NCBI GenBank assembly: GCA_018894105.1
Contig: CM032131.1
Location: 19,077,578 to 19,141,577 of the forward strand
Length of the DNA stretch: 64,000 bases
Direction: 5' to 3'
DNA from: Jacaranda mimosifolia
Lineage: Eukaryota; Streptophyta; Magnoliopsida; Lamiales; Bignoniaceae
Positions 11,321 to 24,428 of the stretch are shown here, piece after piece. Under the pieces are notes generated by a model. That model did no database searches and was not told where the DNA came from. It saw only the letters and a program-made list of their open reading frames with translations. Numbering within the stretch: the first letter of the stretch is position 1; the number at the start of each line of letters is the position of its first letter. A program made the translations under genes and the position numbers.

Positions 11321-13705
11321 ACTTCACATATTGTACAGAAAGTTATCCAAGTGTTTTTGAGGGTCTACGGTGCCATAAAACTGGTAACTGAGCTGTCTTT
11401 GTTCTAGGAGGGAGCTCTTCTGCTAGAATAATTGGAGAAAAATGACTACATCTTGAGAGATTGACTACTAGAGAACGGATTTTTGTTTCTCCAAAAGGGT
11501 GCAGCACCAAGGAATTTCAGACTCTAGTATCTGCAGGCGCACGACTAGATATAATTTGCTCTAAGTGAAAAGTGAGTGTCTTCTCGTTGGGTTAGAGGAT
11601 AGAGAGGCCTGGTATCATGTCTATAATTGGTTGTTCGCCTGATTCTCTCCGAGGAGGACAAAACCCTTAGCTTCGGTGATAGAACTGTTGCACCTCTTGA
11701 GAGTGGCGCTCCTTAGCATATTGGACAACTACTTTGGTTGTGGCTTAGGCAGTACGCCTCCTAGGTTATGGGTAGCATGGGATCTTTGAGAGAAGGGTCC
11801 AGCTACGCGGACATCACCTTGGGTACAGGTTGTTAATTAAGAGCAAACTCTAGTGCTAGATGAAGTGGCATTTTTGACTAGTGACTCTTTGCATTCTCTA
11901 ATGCTGGGGGGGACCTTGTTGTTGGACTTGCGGGCTCTTCAAGACTATTGGTTAGACTTGATTTGTAAAAATTAGGTTTGAACTTTATCTTGTAAAAAGT
12001 GTTAAGAGTGTCGAAGAAATCTTTTTCTTTATGAAGCACTCGTTTGTTATTGGTTCGGCCTTAGACAGATAAAAGATTAGATTTTTGACTATGCTCGTAA
12101 AAGTCAAGGTTTGATCCTTCTGTATCACAAAGGATTGGGTTAGGATTGTACCTGTAAAAATCTTGGTTAAAATTGCTCTTATAAAAATCTAAATTAAGAT
12201 TGCTCCCAGAAAAATCTATGTAATTAGTTTGATTTTATTTTGTAAAAAATTAATTAATGAATTTTTCCCCAAAATCCTAATTTGTAAAGCTCAGAAAGAG
12301 TGGTAGAATCAATTGATATTAAGCTCTCTAAATTCTTGTATTATTTACTTGCTTCATTCCTTATTTAACTCATTGCTTAATTGATGATTAGTTCTCTACA
12401 TATTGCTTGCTACATTGTTTACTAATTGATAATCTGTTTAAGTTTTGCCATGATTGAATTAATAGGATAAAAAAGCAATCATTACTAAAGTCATTCCACT
12501 GTGTGTAAAAATTGAAGAAGCATAATTCACCTCCTCTTATGCTCAACTCTGTACCACATTTATATTGGAAAAAATCATTAAGAATTTAGGGTACAAAAGA
12601 GTGAATCACCTCTATATAGATGAATCGCCCCTGTTAAGGTTGTAGGGACACATTTGGTCATTTAATCGCTGCTGATTGATAGGTGGCGTGGCCACCCTAT
12701 AGGTCGGCTAATTGTTAAGTGGCGCTAAATTCAAATGCAGATGACTAACATTGAGCTTGCAGTACATTAAATCTAGTAGGATAGTTGCTACTTGTCTATC
12801 TGGCAGGTAGAGGTTCGACCTTGAGGGGATGAAATAGGAATTTTACTTGTCTCATCTTTGTGGTTCATTCCTTGAACCAAGTCAAATTTTAAAGTAAGGA
12901 TTATATGATCACCTTGAGGGTAGTCAACCTTAGTGAGTTCTCTTTAGCAGTTGACTTAGATAAAGTCCTCTAGAGATGCGCGATCGAGTGTTGGTAATGC
13001 CCAGATAGACTGATCTAGCTAAATTAACATATGGTTTGAAAGTGGTTATTTGAGCATGGTTAGTGACGTTGACATGGCTCTTGATCTTTTCTAAATCTCT
13101 CTCTTATTATTATTAAGTCTGTTAATCATAGGAATACAACCCTATTAAAGCATATATTTGTTATAATTATTAAAACATATGAAAATAATCTGTTACAACT
13201 CAAATTTGGAAAACCATTGCAACTACTATTTCAATGTAAGAATATAAAATGATTTAATAAACAAAATGTTCCTTTTCTCCACCATCCGTCGCATCTCATG
13301 AATATAAAATGGGGGCAATGGTTAGATCAATAACACAGAGGTTCTACAAAGTGTGAAATCTTGAGAGCCTTTCTTGCACTTAAATTATTCAAATATCTTG
13401 GTTAATTTTTTGTTTTTGTTCTGTTTGTTTGTTTTTTTATTTTGTTTTGTTTTTGTCTTTTGAGTTAGCCTTTGATGAAAATAAGATTGCATCAATATTT
13501 TTGTTCGTAGCAATCATGTATTGACAGATTCCAATATTAGAAATAGAATTCAAAACTTATCATTTGTGCAGCAGTAATGGTCCTTGTACCAATCCATAAA
13601 TTGCCCGTACAAGTTCTATTAAAAATTTCTTTCAATTATAAAAGTCTCAACAAGCTGTTCTAGATTTCATATCACTTCTACAAGATCTTTTTTTATCTTT
13701 AGGAA
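11321..13705. other. Unassigned; probably the remaining 5' part of the Gypsy fragment
   Basis: No intact reading frame. The segment lies upstream (minus strand) of the recognised gag pieces, so it may hold the gag N-terminus, leader and LTR remains, but no LTR pair or primer site was identified. Near 11970-12280 a short degenerate motif of the type TTGTAAAAATCT recurs several times. Confidence 0.35.
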
Positions 13706-14527
13706 TAGGGTCGTAAATGGATATTTGAAAATTTATTTACTGTTCGCATTTGTATTCATTTATACAAAATTTATGCCTATCCATTTAAATTGGATATTAT
13801 CCTATTCAATTAGTAGATATTTTGTTATAAATGGATACAAATATAGTAAATGAGTATCCGATCCGTTTAATATTCTCTCCCAATATATATTTATTAAATA
13901 ATATATTATTTATATTTTTCGATAAAAATCTCATAATCCATATATGTATATATATATAAATTATAATTGAAGAATTAGGAAGGAAAAAGAATAAATTTAA
14001 AAAATTATTGTAATATAGATAAAAATTTGAACAATAAACTTAATCAACATAATTACTATTGTTTGACCTTATAATTAATATCTTTAAATGCCATTATTAA
14101 TATTAATTAGCACTAATAATTAATTATAAAGTCAATTATTAATTAAAAATTATGCTATTTGTTTGATTGCTTTCTTTTTAATGAAATTGTATAGTTCTTT
14201 CTATTAATTAAAAATATACATTTGTTATGGGTTTATAGATTTACGTATTTGGATATTTGAAAATAGATATCTAAATAATTTTCATCGAATATGAAATTAA
14301 AAAAAAAATTCGAATACGGATAAATTTAATCAAATATGGATGCATCTAAATAATTATAATAGAATACGGATATATCCGAATTTGACCGATATCCGATGAA
14401 TACGAATTCAGATATTATTTTTAAATATCCATTAAATTCGTATCAGTATCTGAGTATTGAAAAAGTTAAACAAATACGAATATGAAAATACTGTATTCGA
14501 TCTGTTTAATATCTATTTGCACCCCTA
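13706..14527. mobile_element. hAT-type MITE, copy 1
   Basis: Starts TAGGGTCGTAAATGGATAT and ends with ATCTATTTGCACCCCTA, an imperfect inverted repeat. It is clearly homologous, in opposite orientation, to the element at 61500-62311. The interior is AT-rich with many GGATAT / ATATCC strings and no coding capacity. The flanking 8-mers do not match, so the target duplication is lost or the ends have eroded. Confidence 0.75.
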
Positions 14528-16290
14528 CGGCTAAGAGTGTATATTCTGTCATTTTACTTAGCTATTAAATTGTTTTTTGCATCATTTGTAAAACTTTACT
14601 AATACTGAATAGGTTTGATAGGTTGAAAATTGTAAGTGAAAACTTAAATATGCCCGTAGTCTTTTGCCTAAACACTATAAATATTTTGTTGTTTGTCATA
14701 GTTGTTATTATGATTATAATTATCCTTGCAATTAATGTTTGGTAGTATAAGAGTGTTGCTTGATCAAAACATGTACAAACCATTTTTGCATAAAAGCATC
14801 ATTTTTATCAACTATAAATTAATTAGTAATGCTGTCCATTGCATCAACAAAATTTTTATATAATCTAATTAACTTCCGATGTTATGCATATTTTCACTTT
14901 GGTCCTTAATAACTAGTTAGAATATAAATTACCTTAATCCACCATAAACTTCAATCTAATTTTACATTCATATTTATATAGTAATAATATCGATTTCAAC
15001 ATTATATATGAATTCTTTTAAGAATATATAAATTAATCTAAATGTTTGTACACAATTTGTTTATTGTGACTTACATTTGCCTAAAATATCTAAGACTATA
15101 TAAAATTCATTGAGAAAATGTCTCATTTGTTGTTTTAACGTTATCTTCATAATTTTTATATTAAATTGATATGAATGAATAAGTTGGTGGTAAACTCTCA
15201 TTTTTTGCAAACACATTAGCTGTAGGTTGGACTTTGGAGTCTCACATAGAGTAATTGTGAAATCAATCAGGATCTTTTTTTAAAAAAGAAAAACATTACT
15301 TTATATTTTAATTATTATTGATTATAAAAGTAACTTACAATTTAATAATAGCGAAAAAATTATATTGATACTCTTTTTTCTAATTACTTACAATTGATTG
15401 CACTTTTCGAGTTGGAGAGAAAAAGAAATGCGTCACCGACAATTAAATTCAGATTGAGGGGAAAGACATAATTGGAAATCTGAAAAGAAAAATGTCCAAG
15501 AAATTCTAAGAAACCGACTAAGAAGAGGGCGGTCCAGTTGTCAAGATCAAACTGAAAAGGCGACTAATGTTTTAATAATTGAGTATAGTGGGGTAATTTG
15601 TTTTTGAATGTTCGATGATTTATCTTTTAAATATTTTGTTCAATTATTTATGCTAATTTAATTTTTATTCGTGTGTTTGAATTTTAAAAAATTGCTTGAA
15701 ACTAAAAATCAAAATACGATAATGACGAGTAGATCATTAAGTTGAAAAGTGAAGTAATTGATTTTTTTATTTCTACAAATTTTTGATTTTATATATATAT
15801 ATATATATATATTCATGCAATATATGTAACTTTTACCAGTATTTTGGAAATTTAATTAGGTTTCTTAAAGCAAAGGGGATAAATTTCGATTTCAATTTAT
15901 CACGTTCTTTTGCCAACTTCAATTTCATAGTCACAAAATTACGTTCGGATTTTCTTGTCTTTTTTTTTTTTTTTTATAGCTTATGATATGCAATAATTCA
16001 CATGCCATCATAAATCATAATATTATATTTAATTAATTTCACTGGGACAAATGAATATGAAAATGGGATATTACACAATTTAATAAGGGTATTCTTTGCA
16101 CTTCAAAATTTGTTATTCGCACTCAATTCTAAATTTTTGTATTAGGTTATTAACTAAAACATCCACTTATTTTTCAAATGCATTTATATTAATTTGCAAG
16201 ACAAATATACTCTTTAATAAAATAATATTATTTTCAATTTTGTTACCCATGAAACATTCCACCTTAACTTGTCCAACTTAATATGAAATA
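14528..16290. other. Unassigned AT-rich intergenic DNA
   Basis: Contains an (AT)n run near 15790-15812 and a T run near 15960-15975. No gene, RNA gene or bounded repeat was recognised. Confidence 0.5.
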
Positions 16291-16935
16291 ACAATAGGCT
16301 TGATAAATGGATACCCATGAATGGGTAAGGACAAGTTGGATAAATTTAGCTATAGGTAAAATTATTTGTTTTTTATTGGATATGAGATAGTAGACCCATT
16401 ATCCATGACTATGGGTGATGGATAACCCACATGTACTTGTATTTTTATTTTTTCATATTTGAAGGTAAATTAATATATATTTTTTAATTTACATAATATT
16501 ATTCAAATATTACTTAAATAAAATTAATAAAAGAGGCCACAAATTTTAAATATTACATTGAACAGTACTTAAAGTATGTCAAGTATTTTAATTTGAAAAG
16601 TACAATTTAAAAATATTTAAACATCTATCAATTTTAAGTTGTATTACGTTTCAAAGTTTAAATTTAAATCTCATTATATGTCAAAAGTTTTTTGAACTAA
16701 AAACATAAATGCCACTTAAATATTGTTGTTATCATAGAAAAATGTGTTGTATCCTCCAAATTATTTGTGAGAATTAGAGAAAATTTTAATATATATATAT
16801 ATAGATGTTCACGAGTTACCCATAGGTACCCATAGGTTAGGTCTAAAAGTGACAAGCAATTAGGCGATGGATAAAATTACCCGCATTTGTTTGGATACCT
16901 GCAGTATGGGTAATTTTTTGCTAGGTCTAAATAAT
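16291..16935. repeat. Degenerate repeat rich in GGATACCCAT / ATGGGTA motifs
   Basis: Both edges carry complementary strings (GGATACCCATGAATGGGTAA at the left, ATACCTGCAGTATGGGTAATT at the right), suggesting an old foldback element. Ends and target duplication could not be fixed. Confidence 0.35.
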
Positions 16936-19366
16936 AAGGTGCAGTGTTCTTTTCTTCCTTTATTTCACTTTTCTGATTGAAATAACTTTACACAGCAATC
17001 TATATGAAGTAAAACAAGACCCACATTTGGAGTGTGAAAATATACTATTTTGTAGTGATACTATCTGTAACACCCTTTAAATTCGGTATTTTTAGAAAAT
17101 AAGGATTTAGAAAATCAAGTTATTAGTTGGTTGGATTTTAGAGCTCGCAAAATAATAAAAAGGATTTAATTGCAAGACTTTTGAAAGTTTTGGGGTCAAT
17201 TTGCAATTGAAGAAAACTCGATTTACCAACATTAGAAAGCTTTGAGGGTCAAATTGAGAATATTTATGATCAAATGGGCAATTGCGAGGCACTAAAATAG
17301 TTGGGGGTTAATTGAAAATGGGCTAAATTTAAGAAGGACCAAATTGACAAGCTGAAAAGAGTTTAAGGGTGGAAATCAAAATTTCAGAAAGTTCCCTATA
17401 AACAACAAACCACCCTCCATACTTCTTCACATTTTCACATGCAAACCCTCATCTTCTCTCCAGCGAACCTCTCCCCGATGATGTTGAAACTTGGCAAATT
17501 ATATATCAAAATGTTCCTCTCAGCACAAGGAACTTAAAAATACCATTTCCCCCCCCCCCCCCAAAACTGACTGACGAGGCGGCCAGAATTAGAGCTCAAA
17601 GTTGTGGGCTTGGTGGTGGTGATGGGGGTCTCGTCTCCAGCGACTGAACCTTGGTTGTGAGTAGTGGGTTTTGTAGCCCTCAGCTCAAAGATCACAACGG
17701 TAGCTTGAGCGTCCAAAACGGACCACCAACAACGAAGAAGTTGAAAGAAAATCGAGCGGCGACGATTGGTGGTGGGATTTCAGTTTCCAGCCAAATGACA
17801 TTGGAATGAAAAATTATTTGAGGGGTTTGATTCGTGGAGCTGAGAAGCATCTTCTGGTTGTGACGGTGACCAACTCCAGTGGCGGCGATGACAAAATAAT
17901 TTGCTCATCTCATCGCGGTGATTACATGCACGCGAGCTGATTGTGCATTTGAGCTTTAATAAAGAGATATTGAGTAAATGGCTGAAAATGGATTTAAATT
18001 GTATGCATGTGTATGTATATACTTTCCAAACCTTATAATGTATTGTATAAATGAAAAATACGCGTGATTTAATATGGAAAACTAGGATATGCATATAATT
18101 ATATAAGTTAGTGGACTGGGATCTTGTTATATATATAGATGATGGCTTTGGAATAATAGAGTTAATCAAGCGATTAAACCCTAATTGGGTGAAATTGAGA
18201 CCTAAGTAATAATTTGATTACTAAGGATAATTGCATGTATGATTTTAAATATTTAGTGGACTTGGATTTAGTACTCTACGATCAACTTGGTTAAATAAGT
18301 GGATTAGGTGTTAAAAATCCTAATTCTATGGATTTGGAACATAAGTGGCAATACTTGGGTTAATTGAGGTAAGACAGAACCAAGATTTGGATCATGCATG
18401 TACCGTTCTAAGTTTAGTGAGCTCGGATTTATATTATCATATGATAAATTTGAGATAAATTTGGGATTTTTAAGGGATATTGGACTATCGTTATCGATTT
18501 AGTATGTTGTGGCAAGATCATCTGAACGATTTAGGATCCAATTATGTATTCCTTTAACGAGATCGGTGCTATTAGCATGTCTTTATCTAGGCTATCGATT
18601 TAGCCGATTAAGTATCGATTTTAGGCCGTTAATTTGTATTAATGTGATTATTTGATCGAATGAGGATCTTGACTTTGGACCTATTCTTTTGGATTAGGTG
18701 ACAGAGAAATAGGTCCCGCGGACCAATAGTTGGTGACTACATTTCTAAGACTATGGAGGTGAGGATCCGCCAATCTGACACTCTTGTACCATCGCTTTTC
18801 TTGATAAACCCTTGTGAGGGTTGGTATTGATTTGATTATTGTATTCTGTTAATTATTGTTATCCCTGTGAGGGATTTGTCAATTGGTGCTTGCTTGTATG
18901 AGCTTATTCCGTATCTACCGTTGAACTCGTTAGGTTCTGCTAATTTGATATCTATCTTGATTGTCGTTTCTTGATTATTGAACCCTGTGTGGTTTTCTTG
19001 ATTTGAAAATGATTGGTATTTATCTGTTTTCTTGAAAAATGATTGTTTGCAAATGAGCTCTGTGAAGTTCTCTAAATTGTTCTAATTGGAATTGAATTGT
19101 ACGCCCGAGTGGTTTGTGGTTTTAAAATTGTTCTGATCACAAACTGATTTATCGTTCTGGCACCATTAACTTTCTCAGTTTTATCGGATTGTTTTTGTTG
19201 AATTGAAAATTATTGTTGCCAAATATCATATTGGTTTTCTTGATTGTTCTGTGCATCGTAGATCACCTTGTTGGCATAATTGTTCAATTATTCTGTCATG
19301 TTGGCAATTGATCATTCAAAATATTGACTGAAAATGATACAGGAGAATTGTTGGGGTAAGAGCCTT

Positions 19367-19678
19367 GCCAAGCTGTCATGCTTGTGCCACTATTATTGCC
19401 AAGCCATCGTGCTTGTGCCACTATTATTGTCAAGCTGTCATGCTTGTGTCATTGTTATTGTCAAGCCGTCGTATTTGTGCCACTGTTTTTCCAAGCTGTA
19501 ATGCTTGTGCCATTGTTATTGTCAAGCTATCGTGCTTGTGCCACTGTTTCGCCAAGCTGTCATGCTTATGCTATTGTTATTGTCAAGTTGTCGTGCTTGT
19601 GCTACTGTTTCGCCAAGCTATCATGCTTATGCTACTGTTATTGTCAAGCCATCGTGCTCATGCCACTAAACTGTTATT
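19367..19678. repeat. 31-bp minisatellite, about 10 copies
   Basis: Units follow the pattern CCAAGCTGTCATGCTTGTGC then CACTGTTATTG, 30-31 bp each, with few differences. It sits inside the long LTR at 17066-21947. Two overlapping open frames (118 and 100 codons) arise because the unit lacks stop codons; they are not taken as genes. Confidence 0.95.
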
Positions 19679-20189
19679 GATTGATCGATTGTGCAGTTAT
19701 GGAGGCACAAGGGTATTCTAATATGCATATTTTGCTCTTTTATTGGAATGCATATTCTGTTGTGTTTGTACTGTTACTTGTATTTTGCTCGTGGAGCAAT
19801 AAGGCTAGAGTGAGTTCCTAGTCTAGATCGAGCTGATATCCTAGGCCAACTGAGCCGTCTGTATTTTCTCCTGAACTGTGATCAGTTGAGATACTCTAAA
19901 CCTCCTAAACAGCATCAGTCCAGATAATCCAAAAGGTTTTGAGCTGATAATTACGGCATTCTGACCTAGCAAATGTTAAATGTTTGAAAACTGTTCCTTT
20001 TGCTTCAATCTAGCATATGAGTGTGCTTCCATAGTTTTAAACTGTTGAACTCCATTGTTATTGATTGACTCATGACAACCATCTATTGTTTTGCCTTATT
20101 CCTCACTGAGTCCTTATGACTCATCCTTATACTGTTTATTTCCCTTAAACTGAGGGTTTTTACTTGATGTTTTGTATTAAAGTTTGGTG

Positions 20190-21607
20190 GGCAAAAAGAT
20201 AAAATTCGTCCTGTAATTTTACTCAATTTGGTTTTTCATCCTATAATTTGCATAATATCAATTCTAGTTCTATAAGTATTAAAAAATTATCATTTTTCGT
20301 CATTTTTTTGCCGAAGCTGGCGAAACTCGGCGGAAAAGGTAACATGGCACGCCGGGCGTGTGGCATTTCTTGTTTATGCCTCGTTGGCAGCTGACATGGC
20401 TTGATAAATTAAAAATAAAAAAATAAAAAATGCCAATTGGATATACAATAATATATATATGATATATATTTATATATACACATATATATCTAAATATATG
20501 TATTTATATATACATACACATATATATATACCCCCACCACTCCCCACCTACCCGGTGGGTGGCTGACCGGCCGAGCTCACCATGGCCAGTTGGGGCTAGC
20601 ACCTTGCCTGGCCAAATCTGGCCAGGCGAGGTTCAGCTATGGCTAGATCTGGCCAGGCGGCGGCCATGGCTGGCCCAGCCACCTCGCCTGGCCAGATTTG
20701 GCCAGGAGAGGTGCTGGCCATGGTGGCCTCCTGCACGAGCCGGCCATGGCTGACCTGTCATGGTGGGTGGGTGGGTGGGGTTAGGAATTTTAATTTATAT
20801 TTAAATTTAATTAAATTATTTTAAATATGTGAGTTAAAATAATATTGTTAATGGTAAATTAGGGGAATGTTTGTTATATTTTTTGTGTGATTTTATTATG
20901 TGTTTTGGGAGAATAAATTATTGGAGAATGTGAAAATTGTGTTGGGAAATGTGATTAATTTTTGGTTATATTTTGAAAAATAGTTAAAAATTGAATTTGG
21001 AGAATTTTGGTATGTTTGTTTATGTTTTAGGGAAGACATTTTTTTTACTATAACAGTTAAATCAATGCTTTTTTGTTAAATTTTTGGGGGGTGAAAATGA
21101 AATTGAGTGATTTTTTTATTGTTATAATAATAATTATTATTATATGATGTATATATAATATATGCATGTATATATTAAAAAATGGGAAAGTTTTGGGGAT
21201 AATGAAGGATATTCAGGGAAAAAAATGTATTTTAGAGGAAAAATGATGATATGTAATATATAAATATATATATATAAATAGATGTGTATATATATGTGTG
21301 TGTATATATAAATTATATAATATATTTGAAATTTAAAAAAAAAAAAGGAAAATACATGTATGTTGCCAACTAAGCAAGAAAAAGACAAAAAATGCCTACA
21401 TGTCAGCTGCCAACGAGGCATAAACAAGAAATGCCACACGCCCGGCGTGCCACGTCACCTTTTTCGGCGAGTTTCGCCGGCTCCGGCGAAAAAAGAACGA
21501 AAAATGATAATTTTTTAATACTTATAGGACTAGAATTGATATTATGTAAATTATAGGACGAAAAATCAAATTGGGTAAAATTACATGACGAATTTTGTCT
21601 TTTTGCC
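20190..21607. mobile_element. Mutator-type MITE with ~209-bp terminal inverted repeats, copy A
   Basis: Terminal inverted repeats span 20190-20398 and 21399-21607, begin GGCAAAAAGATAAAATTCGT, and are highly similar along their whole length. A perfect 10-bp target duplication AAGTTTGGTG flanks it (20180-20189 and 21608-21617). Long inverted repeats with a 9-11 bp duplication are typical of Mutator-like elements. The interior has TA-rich tracts around a GC-rich core (20530-20780) with repeated CTGGCCAGA and GGCCATGGC palindromes. No transposase is present. Confidence 0.92.
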
Positions 21608-21947
21608 AAGTTTGGTGAATGGGTGTTTATATATGAATTCACCATTTATGACATTTTGGTAATAGAGATGTGTAAAGTGTTGGGATGAATGTAAGACTTT
21701 TAGTATATATGAACTATGTTGCTTATGATGATATCTTAGTTCTGATTTTTAATGGATTATTAGCATGAATTGAGCACTCTGATATTATGTTATTTAGTTT
21801 AAAGCATGTTGTGAGTTATGATCATTGTAATTTATTGGAGAATTTTGGAAAAAATTTTATGGGCGTATCAGGTATGATATTGCATGCTATAGGATTGAAT
21901 TAAGTGACATTCCGGCTTTTGGGTTATATCCCAAGTGGGGTGCCACA

Positions 21948-22957
21948 CTATGATTTTCCTATTGAAGTTCATAGTCACATTTTGAGTGAGATGATTGAAT
22001 TTTGAGATGGAATAATCTGTTTTATTTTTATGTGATCTATCAAGTTTGATATAGAATGAATTAAGGTTATGAACAAATCAAGATTATATTTATAAGACAA
22101 AGAATAGTGCACTAAAGGCATAATTGTTCAGCAATTTAAATTAAATGATATTTTAAAAATAAAGGGATATGATGATTAATTCCCAATCGACTAAAAATCA
22201 AGTTGAGTGTTAATAACAAAATTTAAAGTACAAATAATAATACCTTTTAATAAAGATAGTATTATACGTGTCACACGGATGTTCGAACTAGCTTTGTGCA
22301 CCACATCATATAAATTAATAGACCTAAAGTTAATAACTAAGTAGGATTTCCATTTTAGAAATAAGGATAATACGTATTTATCACCAAATATTTGTAGGTC
22401 AATGCTTCGACTTTAGACATCTCTCTGAACTCTTTCTCAATTTAATACACTTTAATGAATTCTCAACTTATATTTATTAACACTTTAAAAAATTATTTAT
22501 GTTGTATAATTGTATTATATAAGTGTTCGATATTACATTTTGACACAATATGCCTTCATGACATCTGTGACAAACCAATAAGTATGCTCGTATTAAAAAG
22601 AAAAGTTTCATCTCTTTCAATGATTTTTTGTATATAAACTTGATTATTTGTCCAATATGTTTTGGATAAATTGGGTATTTACTAAATAATATAAAAATGT
22701 AGACGAGTAATAAAAGAATTAATGAAAATTAATTCCTTTTCAAAAAATTATTTAAAAAATGATACTGTAATATCACTTTCTTTTTAAAATTTTTCATTAA
22801 AATAACTTTTTTTTAAAAAAATAGTTATTATACAAATCACACTGTTAAAATCCAACACAGTCATTCATCAGAATTTCTTTTATGTTTACGTTGATATATT
22901 TTTTTAAATTTGTCATCAAAACTATCTTTTAAATGTATATGTAAATATATATATATA
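21948..22957. other. Unassigned AT-rich intergenic DNA
   Basis: No gene or bounded repeat recognised; ends in an (AT)n tract that forms part of the next element's target site. Confidence 0.5.
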
Positions 22958-22967
22958 TATATGTTAA

Positions 22968-24418
22968 GGGTGAATTGCATTTTACCCCCCTGTGTTAGCC
23001 ATAAGTTGCAAAAAAAATCCCTATGAAAAAATAATAGGCAATGCACCTCCTTGTGCTTTTAAAAAATAGGCAAATTACCCCCCTCCGACTGGCGGTGCAA
23101 ATCACGCGCGGCAAGTGAGATTGGTTCTAGGGTTTTGGTGATGAAATGTCAATTTTGCCCCTTAATATCAACCGTTGAATTTATTAAAAAAAATTGACGG
23201 TTCAGATTACTTCTATCTAAAAAATATATATATAAAATATAAAAATATATTTATATATACCTACATATACATATTTATATACATATTTATATATATATAT
23301 AAACCCCCACTACCCACCCCTGGCAACCCACCCAACCCTCCCCCACCACACCAATGGCGGCCATGGCGGCCGCCTCCTTCAAGTAGCGACGGCCTCCATG
23401 GCTGCCTGCAAACGCGGCCATGGTGGCCATGTCCGCCTCTGGCTTTGTAGGCGGCCATGGAGGTTGCCGCTGCAAAGGCAGCATCCATGGCCGCCTGAAT
23501 ATAAAAAAAAAATGAAAAACGACGCCATTGCGGCCAGTGGCCGGATCTGGCCACAATGCAGCCATGGCCATGGCTGCCATGGCAGCCCGTAAGGTAAGGT
23601 TTGGGGAGAGGGGATGGGGGGTGGGTTATTAAATAATTATATATATATTATCATATATGTACTATATGTTATTATATATCTTATCATATATGTATTATAA
23701 TGTATATATTATTATATATACTATCATATATATGGTAATAAATATATAAATATAAATATCTTATAAAAATATATGTGTATATAAATATAATATATATTTT
23801 CATAAATATATATAATATTTAATTTGAAATAAATAATTAGAAAGAGAAAAGATATAAACAAAAGTTATTTAAATTTTATAGATAAAATTTTAAGATGGGG
23901 GTGGGGGTGGGGTTTATTATATAAAATATAATAAAATGTCTATTTAGTAATATATATTATGTATAAATATATACATAAATATTTATGTATTTATAATGTA
24001 TTATATTATATATACATATATTATTTTATATTATGTTTATTATATTATATATTATATATTTATATTTGTATATATATATATATAAATAAAAAAAGAATAA
24101 ATTAGAAAGATGAATAAACAAAAAAATTAAAAACAGTTTTTAAATTTAAAAATAAAAAAATTGGTATGAAGGGGATGAAAAAGATATATAAAAATATATT
24201 TAAAAAGAATAAATAAATAAAATTGACAATATATGAAGGAATTAGGGGTAGTATAGTCTTTATACATTGAAATTATGATTAAATTGCAACAAATTACAAA
24301 GGGGAGGCGGTGTGCCTATTTTTTAAAAGCACAAGGAGGTGCATTGCCTATTGTTTTTTCATAGGGGTTTTTTTTTGCAACTTATGGCTAACACATGGAG
24401 GTAAAATGCAATTCACCC
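22968..24418. mobile_element. Mutator-type MITE with ~105-bp terminal inverted repeats, copy B
   Basis: Terminal inverted repeats at 22968-23072 and 24313-24418 begin GGGTGAATTGCATTTTACC. A perfect 10-bp target duplication TATATGTTAA flanks it (22958-22967, 24419-24428). Like the element at 20190 it has long TA-rich tracts around a GC-rich core (23300-23630) rich in GGCCATGG and GGCGGCC, but the terminal repeats are a different sequence. No transposase is present. Confidence 0.92.
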
Positions 24419-24428
24419 TATATGTTAA

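Larger units (their letters stand above)
17066..21947 (+). mobile_element. Long LTR (probably solo) of a TGTAACACC family, with nested MITE
   Basis: Begins TGTAACACC and ends GGGGTGCCACA, flanked by CTATC and CTATG (4 of 5 bases match a 5-bp target duplication). A TATA-like CTATAAA near 17396 precedes CACCCTC and TTTCACATGCA strings that match the homologous LTR at 30805. A block CCTCACTGAGTCCTTATGACT at 20101 is shared with other members. It holds a 31-bp minisatellite (19367-19678), a 14-base C run at 17549-17562, and a nested Mutator-type MITE (20190-21607). Without the nested element the LTR is about 3.45 kb. No internal gag-pol sequence adjoins it. Confidence 0.7.

Noticed and set aside
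19365..19721. Overlapping open frames of 118 and 100 codons with Cys-rich repeated products
   Set aside because: They run through a 31-bp minisatellite whose unit has no stop; the frame shifts with each unit and the composition follows the DNA repeat, so no protein is implied.
23175..23592. Open frames on both strands with Pro- or Gly-rich products
   Set aside because: They lie in the GC-rich core of a MITE, where stop codons are rare by composition.
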